Assembly (NCBI GenBank): GCA_963837105.1
Contig: CAWIMG010000035.1
Coordinates: forward strand, 62,001 to 126,000
Origin: UBA9676 sp963837105
GTDB taxonomy: Bacteria > Actinomycetota > Actinomycetes > Streptosporangiales > Streptosporangiaceae
DNA: 64,000 bases
Reading direction: 5' to 3'
In this document: one piece after another, positions 47,946 to 55,724 of the stretch
Position numbering within the stretch: position 1 is the stretch's first letter
Layout of the letters: the number at the start of each line of letters is the position of its first letter
Notes under the pieces: model-generated
The model's database searches: none
Seen by the model: the letters and a program-made list of their open reading frames with translations, nothing else
What the model was told of the DNA's origin: nothing
Position numbers and translations under genes: made by a program

Positions 47946-48653
47946 GTGCACGTGACCCACTCAGGCCCGGGCATGCGGGACCAGGCGGCGGCCCGGACCC
48001 GGTCCGATCACGCGATCGCCTTGCTGACCGGCCTGCGCATGCCCGTAGTGGTGGTCCTGCTGCTGATCGCATTCTTCACCGCCGCGTCCGGCAAGCCGCT
48101 GGATGGCCTGCTCATGATGATCGCCGCGGTATGCCTGGCCTGGGACGCCGGCCATCGATCCCGACGGGCCGTGGAGACCAGTGACGACACCGATCAGGCC
48201 TACCTGGACCCCGGCGCGGCGGACGGCCTGGCCGCCAGCGCGGCACCGGCGGTGACCCGCCGCCGGCGTGCCCTGCTGGCGCTGGCCTGGCTCGCGGCCG
48301 CGGTCAGTTACGTGCTCGTGGTCGGCTCGTTCATCCGCTACTCCTGGCCCGCCACGGTCGCGGTGCTCGGGCTGGGCACGGTGGTGGTGGCGATGGGCTG
48401 GCGTGGCCCCCGCCGGCCACGGGCCCGGCCGGCCAGGCCGTCGCGGACCGGGCTGCTGCTGTGGCTGGCCGTGATCCTCGCGGGGTGCCTTTGGGAGTTG
48501 CAAGCGCTCCTGCAGCAGCCGACGCTGACCGCCAGTTCCTACACCCATCCGACCATCAGCACACTGACCGATCCGGTGCTGGCGGGCTGGGGAGGCCGGG
48601 CGCTACTGCTGGCGGTGTGGCTTCTCCTCGGCTGGTTCCTGGTCGAGCGGTGA
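47946..48653 (+). CDS. Hypothetical multi-helix membrane protein
   Basis: Read from GTG 47946 (GTG 47952 is as likely), giving 235 residues. Hydrophobic helices include VVVVLLLIAFFTAASG, LLMMIAAVCLAWDAG, LLALAWLAAAVSYVLVVGSF, ATVAVLGLGTVVVAMGW, LLLWLAVILAGCLWELQALL and ALLLAVWLLLGWFLVER. Arg/Pro-rich cytoplasmic loops separate them. No domain recognised. Four bases separate it from a DUF6186-like gene, a pairing I have seen in actinobacterial genomes (from memory), so the two are likely one unit. Confidence 0.65.
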   Translation: MHVTHSGPGMRDQAAARTRSDHAIALLTGLRMPVVVVLLLIAFFTAASGKPLDGLLMMIAAVCLAWDAGHRSRRAVETSDDTDQAYLDPGAADGLAASAAPAVTRRRRALLALAWLAAAVSYVLVVGSFIRYSWPATVAVLGLGTVVVAMGWRGPRRPRARPARPSRTGLLLWLAVILAGCLWELQALLQQPTLTASSYTHPTISTLTDPVLAGWGGRALLLAVWLLLGWFLVER

Positions 48654-48657
48654 CACG

Positions 48658-48858
48658 TTGAACAGCCACGGCGTGACCATCACCGGCTACCTGGTGGTGC
48701 TGGCCGCCGGGGTGAGCCTCCAACTGCTCAGCCGCCTGCCCGGGAGCAGGATCCCGGCCCTCGGCGCGGTCATCACCTGGGCGATGGGCAGCCGCACCCT
48801 GCGGGTGGCCATCCTGGTCGGCTGGGCCTGGCTGGGCCTGCACTTCTTCGCCCAGTAG
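48658..48858 (+). CDS. DUF6186-like small membrane protein
   Basis: A 66-residue membrane protein read from TTG 48658, four bases after the preceding stop. It has two helices (GYLVVLAAGVSLQLLSRLPG and VAILVGWAWLGLHFFAQ) with a middle RIPALGAVITWAMGSRTLR. The Gly-rich first helix, R-x-P-x-x-G-x-x-x turn and C-terminal GWxWLGxHFF ending fit DUF6186, a family of unknown function. Likely cotranslated with the gene before it. Confidence 0.6.
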   Translation: MNSHGVTITGYLVVLAAGVSLQLLSRLPGSRIPALGAVITWAMGSRTLRVAILVGWAWLGLHFFAQ

Positions 48859-48934
48859 CCGCCCGGGCGCGACACGGCATTCTTCGCGCTGCGCGACGCG
48901 GCGACGCGCTGCGTGACATGATGACCGGTGGGTA

Positions 48935-49044
48935 GGTGGTGAGCGCAGGGCTTACCGGACGCCGGACTTACGGCTCAGATCCGGTGCGCTGACCAGCCGG
49001 GGACCACATTTCACCACATCAGACGCCGTGCTGTGAGGGCCGAT
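48935..49044 (+). ncRNA. Candidate structured leader upstream of CAP-domain gene
   Basis: In the leader, AGCGC (from about 48941) pairs with GCGCT, and ACCGGA pairs with TCCGGT, enclosing a loop and separated by a bulge, so a two-part helix forms. A conserved-looking CCGGGGACCA follows before the start at 49045. Actinobacterial c-di-AMP riboswitches sit before cell-wall enzyme genes and carry a similar GGGGA-CCA element, but I could not match the rest of that consensus. It may be only a stable hairpin. Confidence 0.3.
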
Positions 49045-49824
49045 ATGCCAGCCCGGAGGTCCAGGGGCTACCGGGGAGACCGCAGGCGCAGCGAGACACG
49101 CGTCCTGGGCGTGACCGTGATATGTGCGGCCGTGCTCACGGTCGGTTATCTGGCCACTATGGCCGCCGCTCACATCCTGGGCGCGACCGGGATAGCGACC
49201 GCCAGCAGCAGTGGGTGCCGCTCCGCCACATCCCCGGCATCATCGGCATGCTCCCAGGCAGCGGCCGTGACGGCCCCTGGGCAGCCGCCAGTCTCGCCGG
49301 CCGCCCGGGCCAGCACCATGGCCGGCAGCAGAACCCCCTCGGCTACCGCCGATCGCGCGGCTGCCCCTGCCATCGCCCGGCCCGCTCCCGCCGCCCTGGA
49401 CCAGCAGGCCGTCCGGCGGGTGCTGAAGCTGATCAACAGTGCCCGGGCCCAGGCGGGTTTGCCCCGCTATACCCTCACCGCCGGGCTGCGGCGCAGTTCC
49501 CGGCGGCACAACAATCTGATGGCTCATGGCTGCGGGCTGTCCCACCAATGCCCGGGGGAACCATCCCTGGGTGCCAGGGAAACCGCGGCCGGCGTGCCCT
49601 GGACCACGGCCGGGGAGAACATCGGCGAAGGCGGCCCGGCCGCGGATACCGCGGCCACGATCACGCAGATGGCGCTGACGCTCACCCGGGACATGCTCGG
49701 CGAGAAGCCGCCCGACGACGGCCACCGGCTGAATCTGCTCAACCCGGCGTTCCATCACATCGGCATCGCCATCTACCGGGACAGATCGGGCACCGTGTGG
49801 CTGACCCAGGACTTCTCCAACTGA
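49045..49824 (+). CDS. Exported CAP-domain (SCP/PR-1-like) protein
   Basis: A 259-residue protein starting at ATG 49045 (GTGAGGGCC upstream). After an N-terminal basic region, a hydrophobic segment (VICAAVLTVGYLATMAAAHI) acts as signal or anchor, followed by a Pro/Ala/Thr-rich linker with several Cys. The CAP domain (about 125-259) shows RVLKLINSARAQAGLPRYTL, the first His in SSRRHNNLMAH, Glu in AGENIGEG, and a second His in HRLNLLNPAFHHIGIAI. CAP proteins bind lipids or act on the cell envelope; their biochemical activity is largely unknown. Confidence 0.82.
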   Translation: MPARRSRGYRGDRRRSETRVLGVTVICAAVLTVGYLATMAAAHILGATGIATASSSGCRSATSPASSACSQAAAVTAPGQPPVSPAARASTMAGSRTPSATADRAAAPAIARPAPAALDQQAVRRVLKLINSARAQAGLPRYTLTAGLRRSSRRHNNLMAHGCGLSHQCPGEPSLGARETAAGVPWTTAGENIGEGGPAADTAATITQMALTLTRDMLGEKPPDDGHRLNLLNPAFHHIGIAIYRDRSGTVWLTQDFSN

Positions 49825-49825
49825 C

Positions 49826-49869
49826 ATCCCGCTGGGTGCTGGCGTCCATCCCGCTGGGTGCTGGCGTCG
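49826..49869. repeat. Two perfect-but-one copies of a 22-base repeat
   Basis: ATCCCGCTGGGTGCTGGCGTC occurs at 49826 and 49848 in direct tandem, differing only in the final base (C or G). It lies between the CAP-domain gene and pgeF, and probably reflects slipped-strand duplication. Confidence 0.75.
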
Positions 49870-49930
49870 CGGCCCGGTGAGCCAGCGTGGCCGGACGGTG
49901 CAGGCGAGGTGGGCTGGGCAGAGCATTAAG

Positions 49931-50854
49931 ATGCAGCCGATGACAGCACGAGCCCCGGCTGCGGCCGGACTGCGCCAGTACGGCGGCCTCCCGGTGCTGA
50001 CCTGGCCGGTGTTCGACCCGCTGCCGGTGGACGTCCTGGTGACCACCCGCCAGGGCGGGGTGTCGGCCGGCCGTTACGCCACGCTCAACCTGAGCTTCGC
50101 GGTCGGCGACGACCCGGCACTCGTGCGGGTGAACCGGTCACGGGCCGCCGCCGCCCTCGGGGCCGATCTGGCCGACCTCGTCTTCGCTGAACAGGTCCAC
50201 GGCAGCCACGCCCAGATCGTGACCGCCGCGGATCGCGGCCGGGGCGCGCTGGCCACGGCCGGCCCGCCGCCCGCCACCGGCCCGCCTCCCGCCACCGGCC
50301 CGCTGGCCACCACCAGCACCCTGCCCGCGGCCGGCCCGGTCGGGCCAGCGGACGCCCTGGTCACCACCGAGCCGGGGCCGGTGCTCACGATCCTGGTGGC
50401 CGACTGTGTGCCGGTCGTGCTGTACGACCCCACCGCCCACGTGCTGGCCTGCGTGCACGGCGGCTGGCGGGGCACGGTGGCCCGGGTGACCGCCGCCGCG
50501 GTGGCCGCGATGGAGTCGCTGGGCAGCCGGCCGGAGCAGGTCATCGCCGGGATCGGGCCGGCCATCGGGGCTGACCGCTACCAGGTGGGCGAGGACGTGG
50601 CGGGGGCGGTCCGGGCGGCGTTCGGCCCGGACGCCGGGCGCCTGCTGACCGTGGCCGGCCCCGGCCGGTGGCAGCTGGACCTGGCTGCCGCGAACCGGTG
50701 CGTGCTGCATGCCGCCGGCGTGCCGGACGGGCAGATCCACGAGACCGGCCTGGCTACCGGGCCGGAGCCCGGCCTGTTCTTCAGCCACCGGGCCGGGCCG
50801 CCATGCGGGCGGTTCGCCCTGCTGGCCCGGCTGCGCCCGCAGGTGGCCGCGTGA
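49931..50854 (+). CDS. pgeF: Peptidoglycan editing factor PgeF (YfiH/DUF152)
   Basis: Read from ATG 49931 (ATG 49940 possible), 307 residues. It contains the YfiH fold motifs: VDVLVTTRQGGVSAGRYATL, LVFAEQVHGSHAQIV (metal His), ADCVPVVLYD (Cys) and CVHGGWRGTVARV (His), with ELGP-like IGPAIGADRYQVG later. PgeF hydrolyses aberrant precursors in which L-Ser replaces L-Ala on UDP-MurNAc, so keeping peptidoglycan synthesis accurate. The insert PPPATGPPPATG is a small tandem repeat. The stop overlaps the start of murL by four bases (GTGA), tying it to a D-glutamate gene pair. Confidence 0.88.
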   Translation: MQPMTARAPAAAGLRQYGGLPVLTWPVFDPLPVDVLVTTRQGGVSAGRYATLNLSFAVGDDPALVRVNRSRAAAALGADLADLVFAEQVHGSHAQIVTAADRGRGALATAGPPPATGPPPATGPLATTSTLPAAGPVGPADALVTTEPGPVLTILVADCVPVVLYDPTAHVLACVHGGWRGTVARVTAAAVAAMESLGSRPEQVIAGIGPAIGADRYQVGEDVAGAVRAAFGPDAGRLLTVAGPGRWQLDLAAANRCVLHAAGVPDGQIHETGLATGPEPGLFFSHRAGPPCGRFALLARLRPQVAA

Positions 50855-52221
50855 GCGCCGCCAGCGGCGTCTTCCGCTACTCCGGTTTCGCCGCCGAACC
50901 TGACCGCGGGCTGCTGACCTGCCGGTACTCGCTGGGCGAGCGGCAGTTCACCGAGCTGATCTCGTTCGGGCGCCACGGCCGCTGGCATGCACCGCAGATC
51001 GGCCAGGCCGCCCGGCTGATCTTCCTGCTGGCCGGGGTGTCCTACTACAAGACGGCGGCGCCGCCGGTGATCGATCTGGGCCAGACCCCGGTGACCAGCA
51101 CCGAGCGCGCCTTCCTCCGCTCGTTCTACCTCGACGGGCTCGGCGAGTTCGCCTACCGCAACGACCTCGACCTGTCCGGGCTGGAGTTCGTGGGCGGCAC
51201 CATCGCCCAGTCGGCCGGCGGCCCCGCCGACGCCACCGGCGCCGGCCCCGGCACCAGCACCGGCGCTGGCAGCGGCGACCAGCCCGGGCGGCTGCTGATC
51301 CCGTTCGGGGGCGGGATCGACTCGATCGTCACCGTCGAGCTGATGCGGGACCGGGGGGACGCCGCGCTGTTCGTCATGAGCAGGCCCGGCGACCGGTTTG
51401 CCGCCATCGAGCGGCCGGCCGCGGTGACCGGGCTGCCGGTGGTCCGGGCCGGCCGGGAGATCGACCCGCAACTGCTGCGGTCCCGCGAACTCGGCTTCCG
51501 CAACGGGCACGTGCCGGTCACCGGCATCTTGTCGGCGATCGCGGTCATGGCGGGGCTGCTGGCCGGCCGGGACACCGTCGTTATGTCGAATGAATGGTCC
51601 GCGTCCGTGGCCACGCTGGAAGCCAGCGGCCGGCCGGTCAACCACCAGTACTCCAAGAGCGCCACCTTCGAGGACGGCTTCCGGCAGGTGCTGGCCGGGG
51701 CGCTGGGCGGGCGGGTCAGCTACTTCTCCGCGCTGCGGCCGTTCAGCGAGCTGTGGGTGGCGCGGAAGTTCGCCGGGCTGACGCAGTACCACAGCACGTT
51801 CCGCAGCTGCAATCGTGCGTTCGCAGTGGACCCGTCCCGGCGGCTGGACCACTGGTGCGGCCAGTGTGACAAGTGCTGCTTCATCGACCTCATCCTGGCC
51901 CCGTTCCTGCCCGCCGCCGAACTGGCTGCCATCTTCGGCGGCGCCGAGCCGCTGGCCGACCCCACCCTGACCGGCCGGTTCCAGGCGCTGCTCGGCACCT
52001 CGGCGGCCGCCAAGCCGTTCGAATGCGTCGGCGACATCGGCGAGTGCCGGGCGGCGGCCGTGCTCGCCGCCGCCCGGCCCGACCGGGCCGGCCACACCCT
52101 GCTGCACACCCTGGCCGGGCAGTTCCCCCCGCCGTCGGCTGCCACCATGGACGCGCTGCTCCGCCCGGTCGGCGAGCACTGGATCCCGGATAGCTATGCG
52201 GCCCACGATCTGCTGGTCTGA
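50851..52221 (+). CDS. murL: MurL: UDP-MurNAc-L-Ala-L-Glu epimerase
   Basis: A 456-residue protein starting at GTG 50851. It has the early segment RQFTELISFGRHGRWHAPQI, a PP-loop-like site PFGGGIDSIVTVELMRD (about 152-168, Asp157) and a Cys-rich C-terminal cluster: Cys320 (RSCNRAF) and HWCGQCDKCCF (336-343), as in MurL proteins. MurL, first found in Xanthomonas, uses ATP to epimerise the terminal L-Glu of UDP-MurNAc-L-Ala-L-Glu, replacing glutamate racemase. It overlaps pgeF by four bases and its 3' end overlaps the next gene, a MurD-type ligase, by 26 bases, which strongly supports the assignment. Confidence 0.85.
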   Translation: MSAASGVFRYSGFAAEPDRGLLTCRYSLGERQFTELISFGRHGRWHAPQIGQAARLIFLLAGVSYYKTAAPPVIDLGQTPVTSTERAFLRSFYLDGLGEFAYRNDLDLSGLEFVGGTIAQSAGGPADATGAGPGTSTGAGSGDQPGRLLIPFGGGIDSIVTVELMRDRGDAALFVMSRPGDRFAAIERPAAVTGLPVVRAGREIDPQLLRSRELGFRNGHVPVTGILSAIAVMAGLLAGRDTVVMSNEWSASVATLEASGRPVNHQYSKSATFEDGFRQVLAGALGGRVSYFSALRPFSELWVARKFAGLTQYHSTFRSCNRAFAVDPSRRLDHWCGQCDKCCFIDLILAPFLPAAELAAIFGGAEPLADPTLTGRFQALLGTSAAAKPFECVGDIGECRAAAVLAAARPDRAGHTLLHTLAGQFPPPSAATMDALLRPVGEHWIPDSYAAHDLLV

Positions 52222-53533
52222 TCTGCGCGGGACCCGCACCGGGGTGTGGGGACTGGGCGTGGAGGGGCAGGCGAGCCTGCGCAAGCTGCTCGCGCTGGGC
52301 GCCGAACCCGTGCTGGTCGACGATCACCCGCCCGCCGCCGGGCCGGACGGCCGCCCGGTGCTGGCCACCGCCGATGGCGGGCTGGCCGCGCTGGCCGGCT
52401 GCGAGGTGGTGGTCAAGAGCCCGGGCATCAGCCGGTACCGGCCCGAGGTGGCCGAACTCGAGCGGCGCGGCGTCAGTGTGGCCGGCGGCCTGGGCCTGTG
52501 GCTGGCCGGTGCCGACCGCGGCCGGGTGGCCTGCATCACCGGCACCAAGGGCAAGAGCAGCACCACAGCCATCGCCGGGCATCTGCTGGCCCGGCTCGGT
52601 TACCGCTGCCTGGTGGGCGGGAACATCGGCCAGCCGCCCTGGGATCCGGCGGCCGCGGCGCGGGACTACGACTACTGGGTCATCGAGACCTCCAGCTACC
52701 AGGCCACCGATCTGCCCTGCTCGCCACCGGTGGTGGCGGTGACCTCGCTGCACCCGGACCACCTGGACTGGCACGGCGATGCGGAGACGTACTACCGCGA
52801 CAAGCTGTCGGCCTGCCACCAGCCCGGCGCGGACCTGACCATCGCCAACGGCGACAGCGACCTGCTGCGGGCCCGGGCCGGGATGCTCGGGCCGCGGGTG
52901 CAGTGGGTCAGCGCCAGCGACGATCCGGGCGCGTCCTGGCTGGCCCCGCTCGGCCTGCCCGGCCTGCATAACCGGCGCAACGCGCTGATCGCCCGGGCCT
53001 GCCTGCGTGCGCTCGGGGTGCCGGAGGCGGGCGACGACGGCGCGCTGGCCGCGGCAGCCGCCGGGTTCACCCCGCTGGCGAGCCGGCTCCAGCTGATCGG
53101 CGAGGTGGGCGGGGTCGCGTTCGTGGACGACAGCCTGGCCACCAACGTGCTGCCGACGCTGGCGGCGGTGGACGCGTTCCCCGGCCGCCGGATCGCGCTC
53201 ATCGCCGGTGGCCACGACCGCGGCATCGACTACCAGCCGCTGGCCACCGGGCTGGCCCAGCGGGACGCGCCAACCCTGGTGCTGGCCGTGCCGGACAGCG
53301 GGCCGCGCATCCTCGCCGCGATCGAGGCAGCCGCCCCGGACACGGTGGAGGCGGCCGGCTGCGCCAGCCTGGCCGAGGCGGTCAGCCGCGGCTACCGGTG
53401 GGCGCAGCCCGACGGGGTGGTGCTGCTGTCACCGGCCGCGCCGAGCTTCGGCGCCTTCCGCGACTACCGGGACCGCGGCGACGCGTTCACGCACGCCATG
53501 CGCGCGCTCCGGCCGGACCAGGATCCTTCATGA
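52196..53533 (+). CDS. murD2: MurD2: UDP-MurNAc-L-alanine-L-glutamate ligase
   Basis: A 445-residue Mur ligase starting at ATG 52196, inside the 3' end of murL. The ATP loop is CITGTKGKSSTTAIAGH (residues about 113-122) with Lys rather than Asn after TGT. Other Mur ligase parts are WVIETSSYQATDL, TSLHPDHLDWHGDAETYYRD, LIAGGHDRGIDYQPL and LLSPAAPSFGAFRDYRDRGD. It is a full-length MurD homologue, and the gene pair with murL identifies it as MurD2, which adds L-Glu rather than D-Glu. Final proof of L-Glu specificity needs biochemistry. A strong hairpin begins at its stop codon. Confidence 0.87.
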   Translation: MRPTICWSDLRGTRTGVWGLGVEGQASLRKLLALGAEPVLVDDHPPAAGPDGRPVLATADGGLAALAGCEVVVKSPGISRYRPEVAELERRGVSVAGGLGLWLAGADRGRVACITGTKGKSSTTAIAGHLLARLGYRCLVGGNIGQPPWDPAAAARDYDYWVIETSSYQATDLPCSPPVVAVTSLHPDHLDWHGDAETYYRDKLSACHQPGADLTIANGDSDLLRARAGMLGPRVQWVSASDDPGASWLAPLGLPGLHNRRNALIARACLRALGVPEAGDDGALAAAAAGFTPLASRLQLIGEVGGVAFVDDSLATNVLPTLAAVDAFPGRRIALIAGGHDRGIDYQPLATGLAQRDAPTLVLAVPDSGPRILAAIEAAAPDTVEAAGCASLAEAVSRGYRWAQPDGVVLLSPAAPSFGAFRDYRDRGDAFTHAMRALRPDQDPS

Positions 53534-53581
53534 TCCGGAAGACTTTTCCGCCGTATGCGCGTAAGAGTCTTCCGGATCATG
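53529..53581. terminator. Perfect palindromic hairpin after murD2
   Basis: CATGATCCGGAAGACT (53529-53544) pairs perfectly with AGTCTTCCGGATCATG (53566-53581), a 16-bp stem, extended by one G-T and two A-T pairs, with a 15-base loop. It starts at the stop codon of murD2 and lies 20 bases before the next gene. A terminator or attenuator is the simplest reading. Each arm spells MIRKT when read from its ATG on either strand. Confidence 0.75.
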
Positions 53582-53600
53582 GCTGTGCCGCGGGGACGCG

Positions 53601-54950
53601 GTGAGCGGGGAGCTGCCCGGGGCGCTGCTGCGGGAGTTCTCGGCGGTGCTCGGCAGCACACATGTGCTGACCGGGGATGCCACCGCCGGCTACGTCACCG
53701 ACTGGACCGGCTACTTCACCGGTCACGCCCCGGCCGTGCTGCGCCCGCGGGACACCGCCGAGGTGGCGGCCGTGCTGGCGCTGTGCACGGAGGCCGGGGT
53801 GGCGGTGGTGCCGCAGGGCGGGAACACCGGGCTGGTCGGGGGCGGGGTGCCGCGGCACGGTGAGGTGGTGCTCAGCCTGGCCCGGCTCGGCCGGCTCGGG
53901 CCGGTGGACGCCGACTCCGGGCAGGTCACCGCAGGTGCCGGGGTGAGCCTCCAGCAGGTCGCCGACGGCGCCGGCCCGGAACTGGATCTCGGGATCCTGA
54001 TCGCCAGCCGGGGCAGTGCCACGGTGGGCGGGGCGGTGGCCACCAACGCCGGCGGGCTGCGGGTGCTGCGTTATGGCTCGATGCGGTCGCAGCTGCGCGG
54101 GATCGAGGCGGTGCTGGCCGACGGCACCGTGCTGTCGCACCTGTCCGGGCTGGTCAAGGACAACACCGGCTACGACTACCCGGCGCTGCTGGCCGGTTCG
54201 GAAGGCACGCTGGCGGTGATTACCGCGGCCCGGCTGCAACTGGTGCCCCGGCTGCCGGATCCGGTGACGGTGATCGTGGGGGTGGACGGCCCGGGGCAGG
54301 CGCACGCGCTCGCGCGGCGCGCGGTGCGGACGGCGGGCAGCCTCGTCTCGGCCGAATACTTCACCCAGCCGGGCCTGGACATCCTGGCCGGCCATGCCGG
54401 GCTGGCGGCGCCGCTGCGCCCGCCCAGCCCCGCCTACCTGCTGCTGGAGGGGGCCGGGCCGGGCGCGGCCGGCGAACTGGCCGCGCTCGCCGCGGACCGG
54501 CCCGCCGCGGTCGGCACCAGCGCGGCCGAGCGGGCCCGGCTCTGGGCCAGCCGGGAACGGCTCCCGGAAGCGGCGGGCTTCCTCGGGGTGCCGCTGAAGC
54601 TGGACGTGTCGGTGCCCGCGGCCCAGTGGGTCCGGCTGGCCTCGGACGTGGCCGGGGTGGTCGCGGCGGCCGACCCGGGTGCCCGGGTGATCACCTACGG
54701 GCACATCGCCGACGGGAACCTGCACGTGAACCTGGTGCCAGCGGCCCCGGCGGACGGGCGGCACGAGGACGCGGTGTTCTCGTTCGTGGCCGCGCTCGGC
54801 GGGTCCATCTCGGCGGAACATGGGGTCGGCGCCCTCAAGGCCCGCTGGCTGCCGCTCGTCCGGTCGGCGGCGGAGCGGGACCTGTTCGCGCGTATCCGCC
54901 GCGCGTTCGACCCGGCCGGCACGCTGAACCCGCACGTCCTGCCCCGCTGA
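53601..54950 (+). CDS. FAD-linked D-2-hydroxyacid dehydrogenase (GlcD family)
   Basis: A 449-residue flavoprotein starting at GTG 53601. The PCMH-type FAD domain shows VLRPRDTAEVAAVLALCTEA, VVPQGGNTGLVGGGVP, TVGGAVATNAGGLRVLRYGS and LAGSEGTLAVITAARL. The C-terminal domain has YGHIADGNLHVNL (metal and substrate His residues) and EHGVGALKARWLPLV, as in D-lactate, D-2-hydroxyglutarate and glycolate oxidases. The closest layout is D-2-hydroxyglutarate dehydrogenase, but the substrate cannot be read. It follows the murD2 hairpin and may be separately transcribed. Confidence 0.85.
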   Translation: MSGELPGALLREFSAVLGSTHVLTGDATAGYVTDWTGYFTGHAPAVLRPRDTAEVAAVLALCTEAGVAVVPQGGNTGLVGGGVPRHGEVVLSLARLGRLGPVDADSGQVTAGAGVSLQQVADGAGPELDLGILIASRGSATVGGAVATNAGGLRVLRYGSMRSQLRGIEAVLADGTVLSHLSGLVKDNTGYDYPALLAGSEGTLAVITAARLQLVPRLPDPVTVIVGVDGPGQAHALARRAVRTAGSLVSAEYFTQPGLDILAGHAGLAAPLRPPSPAYLLLEGAGPGAAGELAALAADRPAAVGTSAAERARLWASRERLPEAAGFLGVPLKLDVSVPAAQWVRLASDVAGVVAAADPGARVITYGHIADGNLHVNLVPAAPADGRHEDAVFSFVAALGGSISAEHGVGALKARWLPLVRSAAERDLFARIRRAFDPAGTLNPHVLPR

Positions 54951-55052
54951 CCCGCGCCCGGCAGGCTGGGCCCGCAGGTCCGGCCGCGCCGGCCCGCGGC
55001 CAGGCCGGTTACAGTTGACAGTTCAACCACGATCGGAGCAACCGGAGGCGCG

Positions 55053-55676
55053 GTGGCCGACCAGCCGGACCTGGGGCTGACCCCGACGCCGGACCCGGGC
55101 GAACGGCTGAGCCCGGTCCGGCTCTGGGACGAAGACGCCCGCCCGGCCGGCCCGCCCGCCCCGCCTGGCACGCGCTACTCCACCCGGGGCCGTGCCGTCG
55201 CCCGCCATCTCATCCAGATCCACGACCACCTGCGCAGCGAACTCGCCGAGGTGCGGGATCTCATCCGCCAGGTCCGCGACGGCGCGGTCACTGCGGCCGG
55301 CGCGCGTTCGGCGATCAACGACATGACCATGCGGCAAAACGATTGGACCCTCGGTGCGTACTGCGCCTCGTACTGCCGTTTCGTCACCGGGCATCACAGC
55401 CTGGAGGACGAGGCTGTCTTTCCCTACCTGCGGGCAGCCGAGGACGGGCTGGCGCCGGTCATCGACCGGCTGTCAGACGAGCACAAGATCATCCACCAGG
55501 TGCTGACCGACCTGGACCGGGCACTGGTCGAGCACCTGCGCAACCCTACCGACTTCACCGAACTGGAGCAGGCGGCGGATCTGCTGACCGACACGCTGCT
55601 GTCGCACCTGGCCTATGAGGAGGCACAGCTGATCGGGCCGCTGGCGCGGCACGGCTTCTACCGCGGCCAGCTGTGA
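55053..55676 (+). CDS. Hemerythrin-domain (HHE) protein
   Basis: A 207-residue protein starting at GTG 55053 (ACCGGAGGCG upstream). Iron-binding His/Glu motifs occur in order: HLIQIHDHLRSELAEVR, GHHSLEDEAVFPYLR, DEHKIIHQVLTDLDRAL and LLSHLAYEEAQLIGPL. The N-terminal 45 residues are a Pro-rich extension. HHE proteins bind a di-iron centre and sense or store O2, NO or iron. It stands alone 100 bases after the flavoprotein gene. Confidence 0.83.
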   Translation: MADQPDLGLTPTPDPGERLSPVRLWDEDARPAGPPAPPGTRYSTRGRAVARHLIQIHDHLRSELAEVRDLIRQVRDGAVTAAGARSAINDMTMRQNDWTLGAYCASYCRFVTGHHSLEDEAVFPYLRAAEDGLAPVIDRLSDEHKIIHQVLTDLDRALVEHLRNPTDFTELEQAADLLTDTLLSHLAYEEAQLIGPLARHGFYRGQL

Positions 55677-55724
55677 CCGTGGCGGCGGGCGGTGCTGCCA
55701 GCCAGCGCCGGTAACGTGCACGCC

